DNA of 6,985 bases from UBA1195 sp045598025. GTDB lineage: Bacteria > Bacteroidota > Bacteroidia > Bacteroidales > WCHB1-69. Shown in pieces: positions 1 to 6,985 of the stretch (position 1 is its first letter; every line of letters starts with the position of its first letter). A program made the position numbers and the translations under genes. The notes under the pieces are model-generated. The model worked only from the letters and a program-made list of their open reading frames with translations, was not told the DNA's origin and searched no databases. The stretch is taken from NCBI GenBank assembly GCA_045598025.1, contig JAZLLH010000069.1, forward strand, positions 1 to 6,985. The letters run 5' to 3'.

Positions 1-840
1 TCCCAGATATATCAGGGAAGCAAGGTCTACGATGTGACTTGCCGCTATGCCGAGGAGTACCGCAATACGCCCGAGAAAATAAGATCCTTGCAGCTTACGA
101 CTGCGGAGGGGGCGAAAATCCCTCTGTCGGCTGTGGCGGATATCCGAATGGATTTGGGTGCAAGCACTATCATGCGTGAAATGAACCGCAGGTATACGCT
201 GGTGCGGTTGAATCTCAGGGGCGTGGACCTGACATCCTTCGTCAATGAGGCCGACCGCAGAATCAAAGCGCAGGTGGCGTATGATCCCGAATCGGTTGTC
301 CTGCACTGGGCGGGACAGTTCGACAGCCGGAACAGGGCATTCGGCCGCTTGGCGCTCGTGGTTCCTCTGGTGCTGGCGCTCATGTTCGTGCTGCTGGTTT
401 TTGCCTTCGGCAAGCTGCGTCAGGCAGCCTTGCTCATGATTGTGGTGCCGCTGGCACTGTTCGGCGGACTGCTGGCACTCAACGTGCGCGGCATGACGCT
501 CAACGTGTCTTCGGCCGTAGGCTTTATCGCCTTGGTCGGTGTGGCTATCCAGAACGGACTGATCATGATTTCCCATATCAACAATCTGCGTGAGGAAGGC
601 GTGGAACTGCGGAAAGCGACCATACAGGGAGCGGCCCACCGCATGCGCCCGATCCTTCTCACCGCAACGGTGGCGGTGTTCGGCCTTTTCCCGGCTTCCA
701 TATCCACCGGCATCGGAAGCGACGTGCAGCGTCCGCTGGCCACGGTGATCGTATATGGTCTCCTGTTCGCCACGGTCGTGACGCTCTTCGTGCTTCCAAC
801 ACTCTATTATCTGATTGAAAAAAGAAAAGAACATGAATAA
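1..840 (+). CDS. RND efflux permease, CusA/CzcA-like, C-terminal part (5' end outside window)
   Basis: This is the last 279 residues of an inner-membrane RND pump that drives export by proton antiport. The frame is open from base 1, so the GTG at 34 is an internal codon and not the start. Visible in order are the end of the periplasmic porter domain (about residues 1-115, including the VYDVTCRYAEEY and IPLSAVADI stretches) and the last five membrane helices, about residues 117-136, 140-160, 168-191, 214-232 and 244-270. The GFIALVGVAIQNGLIMISH helix and the following RMRPILLTATVAVFGLFP segment are typical of the CusA/CzcA branch. The proton-relay helix 4 lies outside the window, so the metal class cannot be read. 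The stop codon overlaps the start of the downstream channel gene by 8 bases, indicating an operon. The gene is visibly G+C-rich. Membership in the heavy-metal RND family is secure; the substrate is unknown. Confidence 0.93.
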   Translation, partial: SQIYQGSKVYDVTCRYAEEYRNTPEKIRSLQLTTAEGAKIPLSAVADIRMDLGASTIMREMNRRYTLVRLNLRGVDLTSFVNEADRRIKAQVAYDPESVVLHWAGQFDSRNRAFGRLALVVPLVLALMFVLLVFAFGKLRQAALLMIVVPLALFGGLLALNVRGMTLNVSSAVGFIALVGVAIQNGLIMISHINNLREEGVELRKATIQGAAHRMRPILLTATVAVFGLFPASISTGIGSDVQRPLATVIVYGLLFATVVTLFVLPTLYYLIEKRKEHE

Positions 841-2053
841 AAGAATTTTGACAGTCAATGTATTTCTGCTCCTTGTGGCAGCAGCAGGCGCGCAGTCTTT
901 GAACTATGAAACGTATATCGATTTGATTCAAAAGCAGAATGCCGCATATATGGCGGAAAAACTCCATGCGGATATCGGGAAAGAGGAAATCAAGGCTGCG
1001 CATGCGGTGGACGATCCATCGCTTTCATTCGAATATGGAAACAACAGCGACCGTTCCATCGCCATGGGGCAGTCGTTTTCGGCTGAAATCAGCAAGCCTC
1101 TTTCCCCGGGAAAGCGTGCTTCCCGGATTGCGGTGGCGGAACAGCAGTGCGTGGTCTCGCAGACGGTTTTCGACGATTACTGGCGGAATCTGAAAGCCGA
1201 CGCCACCCTCGATTTTTATCAGGCCCTGTTGGTAAAGGAACTTTTGCAGATCGATTCCCAGGCATGTCGGTATATGGAGACATTGGCTTCAAGCGACAGC
1301 CTGCGTTTTGTCAAAGGCGAAATTTCGGCTCTGGACATGCAGCAGACTCGCCTGGAACTGCAAAGGGCGCAGCTGGAACTCAACGGGCGTCATGCAGACT
1401 ATGTGAATGCGCTGCGGCAGCTGGATGAACGTTGCGGAAACCCTTTCATGGGAACACGCCATGTAGAAGGCCGTCTGGAAATACCTTCCCGCTACTATGA
1501 ACTGCAGCAGCTGCTGGATCAGGCGCTGCACAACCGTCCGGACCTGCGTGCCGCTGAGGAATCGGTTGTTCTTGTACAGCTTGAGGAAAAGCTGGCACTG
1601 CGTGAACGCCGGCCGGATGTGGAACTGGTATTCGGTGCGGGATACAATACGAGAGTGCGCAACGAAGAGGCTCCTGCTCCGGAATTCATGGGCTACAGCG
1701 TGGGGCTGACCGTGCCCTTGCCCGTGCTCAGCGTCAATCCGGGCGTGCTCCGGCAGCAGCAGGCCCGGCTGCAAAGCGAGTCTGTCCGGAATTCCATTCA
1801 AGGCGAGCTGTCGAGAATGTACAACACCTATCAGGCAGCTCTCCGGAAGGCCAAGGTCTACGGTGAGGTTCTTGTGGGAAATGCGCAGCAGGTGCTGGAG
1901 GGAAAACGCTATGCCTATCAGCGGGGCGAGACATCTTTGCTGGAGGTGTTGGCAGCCCAGCATGCATTCAATGAAATACAGGGAGCGTATGCAAACTGTA
2001 TCTATGACTGCATGGCGGCTCTGGTCGAACTGGAGCGGAGCGCCGGCCTGTAG
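833..2053 (+). CDS. TolC-family outer membrane efflux channel
   Basis: This 406-residue protein is the outer-membrane partner of the permease just upstream, forming the exit duct across periplasm and outer membrane. I chose the ATG at 833 over the in-frame TTG at 815 because it gives a compact signal peptide (MNKRILTVNVFLLLVAAAGA, then QS) and follows a purine-rich A/G stretch. There is no lipobox cysteine, so it is probably not a lipoprotein, unlike E. coli CusC. The two internal repeats of the OEP fold are visible: FVKGEISALDMQ at about 159-170 and YQRGETSLLEVLAAQ at 362-376, each in a long amphipathic helical stretch. An HNRPDLRAAE segment lies at 233-242 between the halves. Beta-strand-like segments lie near 263-275 and 287-298. 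A CIYDC pair sits at 389-393. Its ATG overlaps the permease stop (ATGAATAA), implying translational coupling. Length is normal for the family. Confidence 0.92.
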   Translation: MNKRILTVNVFLLLVAAAGAQSLNYETYIDLIQKQNAAYMAEKLHADIGKEEIKAAHAVDDPSLSFEYGNNSDRSIAMGQSFSAEISKPLSPGKRASRIAVAEQQCVVSQTVFDDYWRNLKADATLDFYQALLVKELLQIDSQACRYMETLASSDSLRFVKGEISALDMQQTRLELQRAQLELNGRHADYVNALRQLDERCGNPFMGTRHVEGRLEIPSRYYELQQLLDQALHNRPDLRAAEESVVLVQLEEKLALRERRPDVELVFGAGYNTRVRNEEAPAPEFMGYSVGLTVPLPVLSVNPGVLRQQQARLQSESVRNSIQGELSRMYNTYQAALRKAKVYGEVLVGNAQQVLEGKRYAYQRGETSLLEVLAAQHAFNEIQGAYANCIYDCMAALVELERSAGL

Positions 2054-2182
2054 GTCGGATTTCAGAATGAAAGATAAAAAAGGGTGTTCTCAATCCACAA
2101 TTGATGCGGACTGTGGTAAATATCATATTGGAACTGCAACGTATGGGAGTACAAATATTCATCTATATAAGTTTGACGAATG
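2054..2182. other. Intergenic spacer between convergent operons
   Basis: These 129 bases separate the stop codons of two channel genes that face each other. The stretch is more A+T-rich than the left operon (23 of 60 G/C in 2101-2160, against 38 of 60 in 1681-1740). No promoter role is expected because both flanking genes end here. It contains a six-A run at 2076-2081 and a weak bulged hairpin. An ATG-initiated 45-codon frame (2067-2204, plus strand) crosses it, but it has no recognisable family and no clear ribosome binding site. I see no transposon ends, tRNA remnant or obvious target-site duplication. Confidence 0.8.
2076..2134 (-). terminator. Possible weak intrinsic terminator of the right-hand operon
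   Basis: On the minus strand, bases 2134-2127 can pair with 2094-2086 (8 base pairs with one bulged base at 2090). An inner stem pairs 2116-2112 with 2099-2095 (5 base pairs). After the outer stem the minus-strand transcript reads ACCC and then six U (2081-2076). The location just past the last gene of the minus-strand operon fits. However, the stem is bulged and A+T-rich and the U-run starts four bases after it, so chance pairing is quite possible. The plus-strand operon has no matching T-run after this hairpin. Confidence 0.28.
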
Positions 2183-3385
2183 CTATTTCCCAGCGCTTGC
2201 GTAGGTTGACAGCTCGAACAGGCTGAACTGGTATTCTTTTTCGGATTCCAGTATTTGGCTGAGCATTTCCAGATAGTTGTCTGTTTCCAAAAGATATTCT
2301 GTCAGATTGATTTGTCCCTTGTCTAAAGCAATCTGCCACAGTTCCATATTTCCCGTTGTTTTCAGTACTTCCCGGTATTTTTCAATCCATTGCTTCAGGC
2401 TGCGGTTTTTTTCATACAGATATTCCATCTGATTCCGGAATCGGACACGGCTGTCCTCAACAGCCATGTCGGCTGCCGTCCGGGCTGATCGGGCCGCACG
2501 TACGCATCCTTTGTTTTCCCAAAGAGGAATGCTCATGCTGACGCTGGCTCCTTGCAAAGTGGTTCCCAGAATGCGTTCGCTTTGATAACCTACGGAAAAG
2601 CGGGGAAGGGATTCTGCCGTTTTCAGTCGGACTTCCCAATCCCGTACGTTTTGTTGGGCTTGAAGGCTTTCGGTTTCCGGACCCTGTATGTCGGAAAGAA
2701 GTTGTTCAAAATTTTCGGGCAGCGGTATTTCGGGATAAATGGTATCTTCCAAACAGATGTTCTTTCCTCCGTTGCAGCGGATGAGTTCCTTCTGCAAGCG
2801 ACTGCGTTCCAAGGTGTTTTCGTAAAGAGCCTTGCCGGCATTCAGACTATGCATTTTGATTTTATTGAGTTCCAGAATGCTGCAATCGCCCTTTTCGAAA
2901 CGCAACTGATAGATTTCGCTCAGCTTTTGCGTATACTGTACGCGTTTTTGCAGTATTTTATGCATTATATTGTTGTAGATTAAGTCAAAGCAATAATCTG
3001 CAACAGCCAAATCCAATGTCATCCGTTGGGCTTCGTATGCTTTTTGCAATTGTTCGCTCCGGGCATCCGCCATTTTTTTACGGCAGGTGTAGGCTGTCGG
3101 AAAATCAAAGGACTGTCGGAAATTCAGATCCACTCTGTTGCCCATGCTGGTGGGACTTCCCCAGAGGTAGCCGAATTCCACTTCCGGATTTTCCAGACGG
3201 AAGCCTGTCCGGGTTTCCGCTGCTTCCGCCTCGTATGCTTTCTGTAAGCTGGCTACCTGCCGGTTGTTTTCTGCTATTTCCCGCAGGACTTCGTAAAAAT
3301 GCGATGCGTTTTGTGCTCCGGCAGAAAAAAACAGTATGCATAAAATAAAAACCAATACAGTTTTATGATATTTTAATTTGTCCAT
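2183..3385 (-). CDS. TolC-family outer membrane efflux channel
   Basis: This 400-residue outer-membrane channel is the last gene of the minus-strand adaptor-permease-channel operon. The frame is open from an ATG at 3424, but I place the start at the ATG at 3385. That start gives a clean signal peptide (KTVLVFILCILFFSAGAQ at about 8-25) and shortens the overlap with the permease gene from 62 to 23 bases. It is preceded by an A-rich purine tract of the kind seen in Bacteroidota. The two OEP repeats are visible: FEKGDCSILELNK at 163-175 and LDKGQINLTEYLLE at 354-367, flanked by long coiled helices. A beta-like stretch lies at about 278-288 (GASVSMSIPLW). There is no N-terminal lipobox. Two cysteines, C204 and C211, bracket a short glycine-rich loop in the middle. 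It shares fold and length with the channel on the other strand but little obvious sequence, and it is more A+T-rich (23 of 60 G/C in 2281-2340). Confidence 0.92.
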   Translation of the reverse strand: MDKLKYHKTVLVFILCILFFSAGAQNASHFYEVLREIAENNRQVASLQKAYEAEAAETRTGFRLENPEVEFGYLWGSPTSMGNRVDLNFRQSFDFPTAYTCRKKMADARSEQLQKAYEAQRMTLDLAVADYCFDLIYNNIMHKILQKRVQYTQKLSEIYQLRFEKGDCSILELNKIKMHSLNAGKALYENTLERSRLQKELIRCNGGKNICLEDTIYPEIPLPENFEQLLSDIQGPETESLQAQQNVRDWEVRLKTAESLPRFSVGYQSERILGTTLQGASVSMSIPLWENKGCVRAARSARTAADMAVEDSRVRFRNQMEYLYEKNRSLKQWIEKYREVLKTTGNMELWQIALDKGQINLTEYLLETDNYLEMLSQILESEKEYQFSLFELSTYASAGK

Positions 3386-6300
3386 TTTCAATTTTTCTTT
3401 TTTGATTTTTTTGATAATATTCATACATAATGGGCATAATGTAGATATTCAGCAGGGTGGATGTCAACAGTCCGCCCAGTACGACGATGGCCATGGGGCT
3501 TTGGATTTCGTTTCCGGATTTGTCTCCGTTCACAATCAGAGGAATGAGTGCCAGAGCCGAAGTGAGTGCGGTCATCAGTATGGGGTTTAGCCGGTCGGCA
3601 GAACCATTGAAAATAACCTGTCTCAGAGGCATCCCAGTGTTTGACAGATAATTGTATCTGGAAATCAGCAGTACTCCGTTGCGGACGGCAATGCCGAGAA
3701 GGGTGATGAATCCGATGATGGATGGAATGCTGACCACTCCGGATGAAATGCATACGGCAAAAACGCCACCAATCATAGCAAGTGGCAGATTGAGCAGAAT
3801 AATGGCAGACAAAGGGACATTTTTGAATTCCCCGTAAAGCAGCAGAAAAATGACGAAAACGGACAAAAGGCAGGCTACCGCCAGGGTTCGGGATGCTGTC
3901 CGGGCGTTTTCAAACTGTCCGCCGTATTCGATACGGTAACCTTCGGGCAGTTGGATTTCGTTTCTGATCGTCTTTTGGATTTCGTCCACTACGCTGCCGA
4001 CATCCCGGCCTGACACATTGGCGGATACAACCAGCTTTCGTTGCACATTTTCTCTGGAAATAGCTGCAGGACCGCTGGCTGAGACCACTTCCGCCACTTC
4101 CTCCAAGGGCACTTTCTGTCCGTCTGCCGCATCGATGAGGGATTTTCTTATGCCATCCATGCTGCCGGTATATCGTTCATTCAGTCGGAGAATAACATCG
4201 AAACTGCGCTGTCCTTCATAGATTTCTCCCAATTTTTCGCCGGCAAATCCAAGATTGACAAAATGATTGAATTCTTCTATGGAGATTCCGTAACGGGCCA
4301 GGGCATCGCGCTGGGCGCGGATCTGTATCTGCGGCGTGGCTATCTGCTGTTCTACACTGACGTCAACCAGCCCTTCAATTCCGGAGGTGGCATCTTTGAT
4401 CTGGTTGCCGATCATGTATAAGCGGGAGAGATCATTTCCGAAAATCTTGATGGCGATGGAGGCGCGTGTACCGGACATCATGTGGTCAATGCGGTGTCCC
4501 AGCGGTTGTCCTACAGTGACAGCCACCCCGGGAATGGCATTCAGTCTGTGACGGACATCATCGAAGACTTCGTCCCGTTTGCGGTTTTTCAGTTTAAAAT
4601 TGACATCCAATTCGCAACTGTTGGTCGTTTGTGAGTGTTCATCCAGTTCGCCTCTTCCGGTACGGCGGGCAGTGGATGTGATTTCCGGAATTTTCAGCAA
4701 TTCTTTTTCCATGCGATTACCCAACTGGTCACTCACATCCAAGGAAACGCCCGCTTGGGTGACGGCCGATATAGTCATGGAACCTTCGTTGAAATCAGGG
4801 AGAAAGCTGCGCCCCATGCAGAGAAATACCACCAAAGCCGTTACGAACAGCAACAGAGTGCTTCCGATGACGGTCCGCTTGTGTCCGAGTACCCATTTCA
4901 GTGAGGAGCGGTAAGCGTCGGATATCTTGGAAATCGGTCCTTTTTCTCTTTTGTTTTTTTCCAGATAATTTTCCTCTCCCAACAGCATTTTACAGAGCAG
5001 GGGAGTAACGGTCATTGCCACGATGAGGGACATGAATAGGGAAATGATATAGGCGATACCCAGCGGTTTGAGCAGGCGACCTTCCATTCCGGAAAGGAAG
5101 AAAAGGGGAATGAATGCCACCATGATAATCAGCGTCGCATTGATAATGGAAGAACGGATTTCCGACGAGGCTTCAAAAACGACATCAAAGGCCGACCTAC
5201 GTTCCTGAACCGGCAACGCATGGTTCTGTTTCAGTCGCTTGTATACATTTTCCACATCAATGATGGCATCGTCCACCAGCGATCCTATGGCAATGCACAT
5301 GCCTCCCAGGGTCATGGTATTGATGTCCATGCCCAGCAGGTGCATCACAATAATGCTGCCCAATAAGGACAACGGAATGGCCACAACGGATATCAGCGTG
5401 GTACGGAAACTGTTCAGAAAAAAGAAAAGGACGAGAATCACGAAAATACTGCCTTCAATCAGGGCTTTGGTCACATTGTCCACGGCGGCCGAAATGAAAT
5501 CAGACTGTCTGAAAATGTGGGTATCTATGCGAACGTCTTGGGGAAGGGATGCCTGTACGGATTCCAGATTTTTTTCTATTTTTTCAGTAACTTCCAAGGT
5601 GTTGATATTGGGCTGCTTGGAAACGGACAGTATGACGGCGGCTTGAGCGTTGCGCGAACCGGCACCTGTACGGACGGCACTTCCGATACGGATTTCGGCT
5701 ACATCGGAAAGGCGGATGCTTCGCTCTCCGTCTTTTTTGATCAGGCTGCGCCCCAGCATTTCCAAATCATTGGTTCGGGCAATACCCCTCAGGGTGTATT
5801 CGTTGCCGAAATCATTGATGATTCCGCCTTCGGAATTGCAGCTGAAGTTTCTTCCTACATCTGCCACTTCATCCAGACTCACCCCATAGGCTTTCATTTT
5901 CAAAGGATCTGCCAAAATCTGGTACTGCTTGTATTCTCCACCCAGTATGCTGACTTGAGAAACTCCTCCCGTGGACAGAATGGCCGGTTTGACCACCCAT
6001 TCGGCCAGGGTCCGCACCTCCATCATGGAAGTAGAGTCGCTTTGCATTCCAATGAAGAGAATTTCGCCCATCACGCTGGATTGAGGGGCCAATACAGGGA
6101 AGAGGCCTTCCGGAAGTCCGGATCCCAAGGCGACCATTTTTTCGCTGATGATCTGCCGGGCGCGGAAAACATCGGTTCCCCAATCGAATTCTACCCACAC
6201 GAAGGAAAATCCGTTGCCGGAAGACGAGCGGACGCGGCGTACGTCGGTGGCTCCGTTGACAGCGGTTTCAATAGGAAAGGTGACCAGGCGTTCCACTTCT

Positions 6301-6482
6301 TCTGCAGCCATGCCGTGCGCATCTGTCATGATGACGGCGGTGGGGGCTGTCAGATCAGGAAAAACATCAATATCCATCCTTTGGATGGAAAAAATGCCGC
6401 CGGCGATGAGCAAAACAGCTCCCAGCAAAATCAATAATTTGTTTTTCAAAGAAAAACGTATAATGGGATCGATTATTTTCAT
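3363..6482 (-). CDS. CusA/CzcA-family heavy-metal efflux RND permease
   Basis: This complete 1039-residue proton-driven inner-membrane pump is of normal length for the heavy-metal RND family. The start is the ATG at 6482, two codons inside a frame that opens with TTG, because GAGGAGG lies 8 bases upstream of the ATG. In order: N-terminal helix 1 (about 15-33) followed by RMDIDVFPDLTAPT; the first porter half; helices 2-6 (about 334-500); a second periplasmic half; and helices 8-12 (about 863-1022). Helix 4 carries VDDAIIDVEN at 403-412, the acidic proton-relay signature of the family. HRIDHMMSGTRASIAIKIFG begins at 663, in the porter region; it is typical of CzcA-like Bacteroidota pumps. The three methionines of E. 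coli CusA that bind Cu(I)/Ag(I) (M573, M623, M672) do not appear to be matched: by eye, serine, glutamate and histidine fall at those places. Substrate is therefore uncertain; a divalent cation is plausible. It is flanked in operon by its adaptor (15-base gap) and channel (23-base overlap). Confidence 0.96.
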   Translation of the reverse strand: MKIIDPIIRFSLKNKLLILLGAVLLIAGGIFSIQRMDIDVFPDLTAPTAVIMTDAHGMAAEEVERLVTFPIETAVNGATDVRRVRSSSGNGFSFVWVEFDWGTDVFRARQIISEKMVALGSGLPEGLFPVLAPQSSVMGEILFIGMQSDSTSMMEVRTLAEWVVKPAILSTGGVSQVSILGGEYKQYQILADPLKMKAYGVSLDEVADVGRNFSCNSEGGIINDFGNEYTLRGIARTNDLEMLGRSLIKKDGERSIRLSDVAEIRIGSAVRTGAGSRNAQAAVILSVSKQPNINTLEVTEKIEKNLESVQASLPQDVRIDTHIFRQSDFISAAVDNVTKALIEGSIFVILVLFFFLNSFRTTLISVVAIPLSLLGSIIVMHLLGMDINTMTLGGMCIAIGSLVDDAIIDVENVYKRLKQNHALPVQERRSAFDVVFEASSEIRSSIINATLIIMVAFIPLFFLSGMEGRLLKPLGIAYIISLFMSLIVAMTVTPLLCKMLLGEENYLEKNKREKGPISKISDAYRSSLKWVLGHKRTVIGSTLLLFVTALVVFLCMGRSFLPDFNEGSMTISAVTQAGVSLDVSDQLGNRMEKELLKIPEITSTARRTGRGELDEHSQTTNSCELDVNFKLKNRKRDEVFDDVRHRLNAIPGVAVTVGQPLGHRIDHMMSGTRASIAIKIFGNDLSRLYMIGNQIKDATSGIEGLVDVSVEQQIATPQIQIRAQRDALARYGISIEEFNHFVNLGFAGEKLGEIYEGQRSFDVILRLNERYTGSMDGIRKSLIDAADGQKVPLEEVAEVVSASGPAAISRENVQRKLVVSANVSGRDVGSVVDEIQKTIRNEIQLPEGYRIEYGGQFENARTASRTLAVACLLSVFVIFLLLYGEFKNVPLSAIILLNLPLAMIGGVFAVCISSGVVSIPSIIGFITLLGIAVRNGVLLISRYNYLSNTGMPLRQVIFNGSADRLNPILMTALTSALALIPLIVNGDKSGNEIQSPMAIVVLGGLLTSTLLNIYIMPIMYEYYQKNQKRKIENGQIKIS

Positions 6483-6490
6483 GACCAAAT

Positions 6491-6497
6491 CCTCCTC
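6491..6497 (-). promoter_or_regulatory. Strong Shine-Dalgarno site deciding the permease start
   Basis: On the minus strand these bases read GAGGAGG, followed by 8 bases and then the ATG at 6482. It lies just past the adaptor stop codon (6500-6498), so it can recruit ribosomes directly to the permease. It argues for the ATG at 6482 over the in-frame TTG at 6488, which would sit only two bases from the site. Confidence 0.7.
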
Positions 6498-6985
6498 TCA
6501 ATGATGATGCCCGGAATGCGGATCAATGGCTCCGGCTGCTTGTGACAACTTGACTGACAAAGCCCCCTTGGAAATGATTCTCTCCTTGCCGGAAAGTCCT
6601 TTGAGAATGGCGGTTCGTTTTCCGTCCGTGCTTCCTGTGATGACTTCCTTTTTTTCGAAAAGTTCAGGTGTGAGCTGCACATAGACGAAAAATTCTCCCA
6701 TTTCCTCTATCAGCGCTGTGTTGGGCACGGTAACGGCCTGCTGTTCGGAGCGGGTGACGATGTAGGTTTCCAAAAAACTGCCGGGAAGGAAGTCCGCGCG
6801 GTTGCTGATTTGGAAAATGACCGGGATAAGCGGATTGTCTTTGGAAACGGATTGTCCGTAAGAAAGGATTTTTCCGTCCAGATCTTCCAGACGGTAAACT
6901 TCTTTGCTGTTCATCGGACGGAAATTCGCCGTTTCTATGTTTCTCAAATCCCGGAAATAGGAAGCTTGATCCTCCGCCCGAACCA
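6498..6985 (-). CDS. RND periplasmic adaptor (membrane fusion protein, CusB/CzcB-like), C-terminal part
   Basis: The frame runs open to the right edge, so the gene starts beyond the window; 161 full residues are visible. The protein links the permease to the outer-membrane channel in the periplasm. Visible are the end of the beta-barrel domain (around LEDLDGKILSYGQSV and FLPGSFLETYIV) and the membrane-proximal domain (VTVPNTALIEEMGEFFVYVQ, then LTPELFEKKEVITGSTDGKR and GLSGKERIISKGALSVKLSQ). The protein ends in a histidine-rich tail, DPHSGHHH, matching the DPHAGHVH-like ends I recall from Bacteroidota adaptors of metal pumps; such a tail could bind metal. The N-terminal signal, helical hairpin and lipoyl domain are not in the window. 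The TTG at 6947 is internal. The permease start follows its stop by 15 bases, so the two are co-transcribed. Identity as an RND adaptor is firm; metal specificity is not. Confidence 0.92.
   Translation of the reverse strand, partial: VRAEDQASYFRDLRNIETANFRPMNSKEVYRLEDLDGKILSYGQSVSKDNPLIPVIFQISNRADFLPGSFLETYIVTRSEQQAVTVPNTALIEEMGEFFVYVQLTPELFEKKEVITGSTDGKRTAILKGLSGKERIISKGALSVKLSQAAGAIDPHSGHHH

Noticed and set aside
34..36. GTG as a start codon for a short 268-residue permease.
   Set aside because: The frame continues upstream to base 1 with porter-domain sequence, so the gene is cut by the window edge rather than truncated in nature.
1289..1963. A 224-codon open frame on the minus strand opposite the left channel gene.
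   Set aside because: The plus-strand frame there has a signal peptide and both OEP repeats; the antisense frame resembles no family and is a by-product of G+C-rich coding.
2095..2116. CCACA / TGTGG inverted repeat as an operator or recombination site.
   Set aside because: Only five base pairs around a 12-base loop, located between two gene ends; best explained, if at all, as part of the weak hairpin.
2041..2204. A frameshift that would extend the left channel into the spacer.
   Set aside because: The channel already ends at a normal family length with the second OEP repeat complete, so no missing C-terminus needs explaining.
5517..6437. A 306-codon open frame on the plus strand opposite the permease gene.
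   Set aside because: It lies entirely antisense to a gene with clear family motifs throughout, has no recognisable domain and has low-complexity composition; it is a codon-bias shadow.
6945..6947. TTG as the start of a short adaptor.
   Set aside because: The frame stays open to the right edge and the visible part is only the C-terminal half of an adaptor; it would lack a signal peptide.

Overview
The window holds parts of two tripartite RND-type efflux systems of the heavy-metal (CusA/CzcA) family, arranged tail to tail. Signal peptides ending in AGAQ, purine-rich A-heavy ribosome binding sites on the two outer-membrane genes, and an adaptor ending in a DPHxGHxH-like tail all suggest a member of the Bacteroidota. 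This is an inference from style; no species is assigned.

Left half (1-2053, plus strand): the C-terminal 279 residues of an RND permease, cut by the left window edge, followed with an 8-base overlap by a complete TolC-family outer membrane channel. The membrane fusion (adaptor) gene of this set is not in the window and may lie to the left. Bases 2054-2182 are the only intergenic stretch. It separates two convergent genes and contains a weak hairpin candidate but no convincing gene.

Right half (2183-6985, minus strand, transcribed from the right edge leftwards): the C-terminal part of a periplasmic adaptor (cut by the right edge), then a complete 1039-residue CusA/CzcA-type permease, then a complete 400-residue TolC-family channel. 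The order adaptor-permease-channel, with gaps of 15 bases and an overlap of 23 bases, indicates one operon. The adaptor and permease form the inner-membrane pump. The channel completes an envelope-spanning conduit that exports a cation, probably a metal, using the proton gradient.

The two halves differ in base composition: the left is clearly richer in G+C. They are therefore probably separate systems with separate histories rather than a recent duplication. I see no RNA gene, CRISPR array, insertion sequence or phage gene. No promoter is visible, as expected, because both operons start outside the window. Nothing here is convincingly a previously undescribed system.
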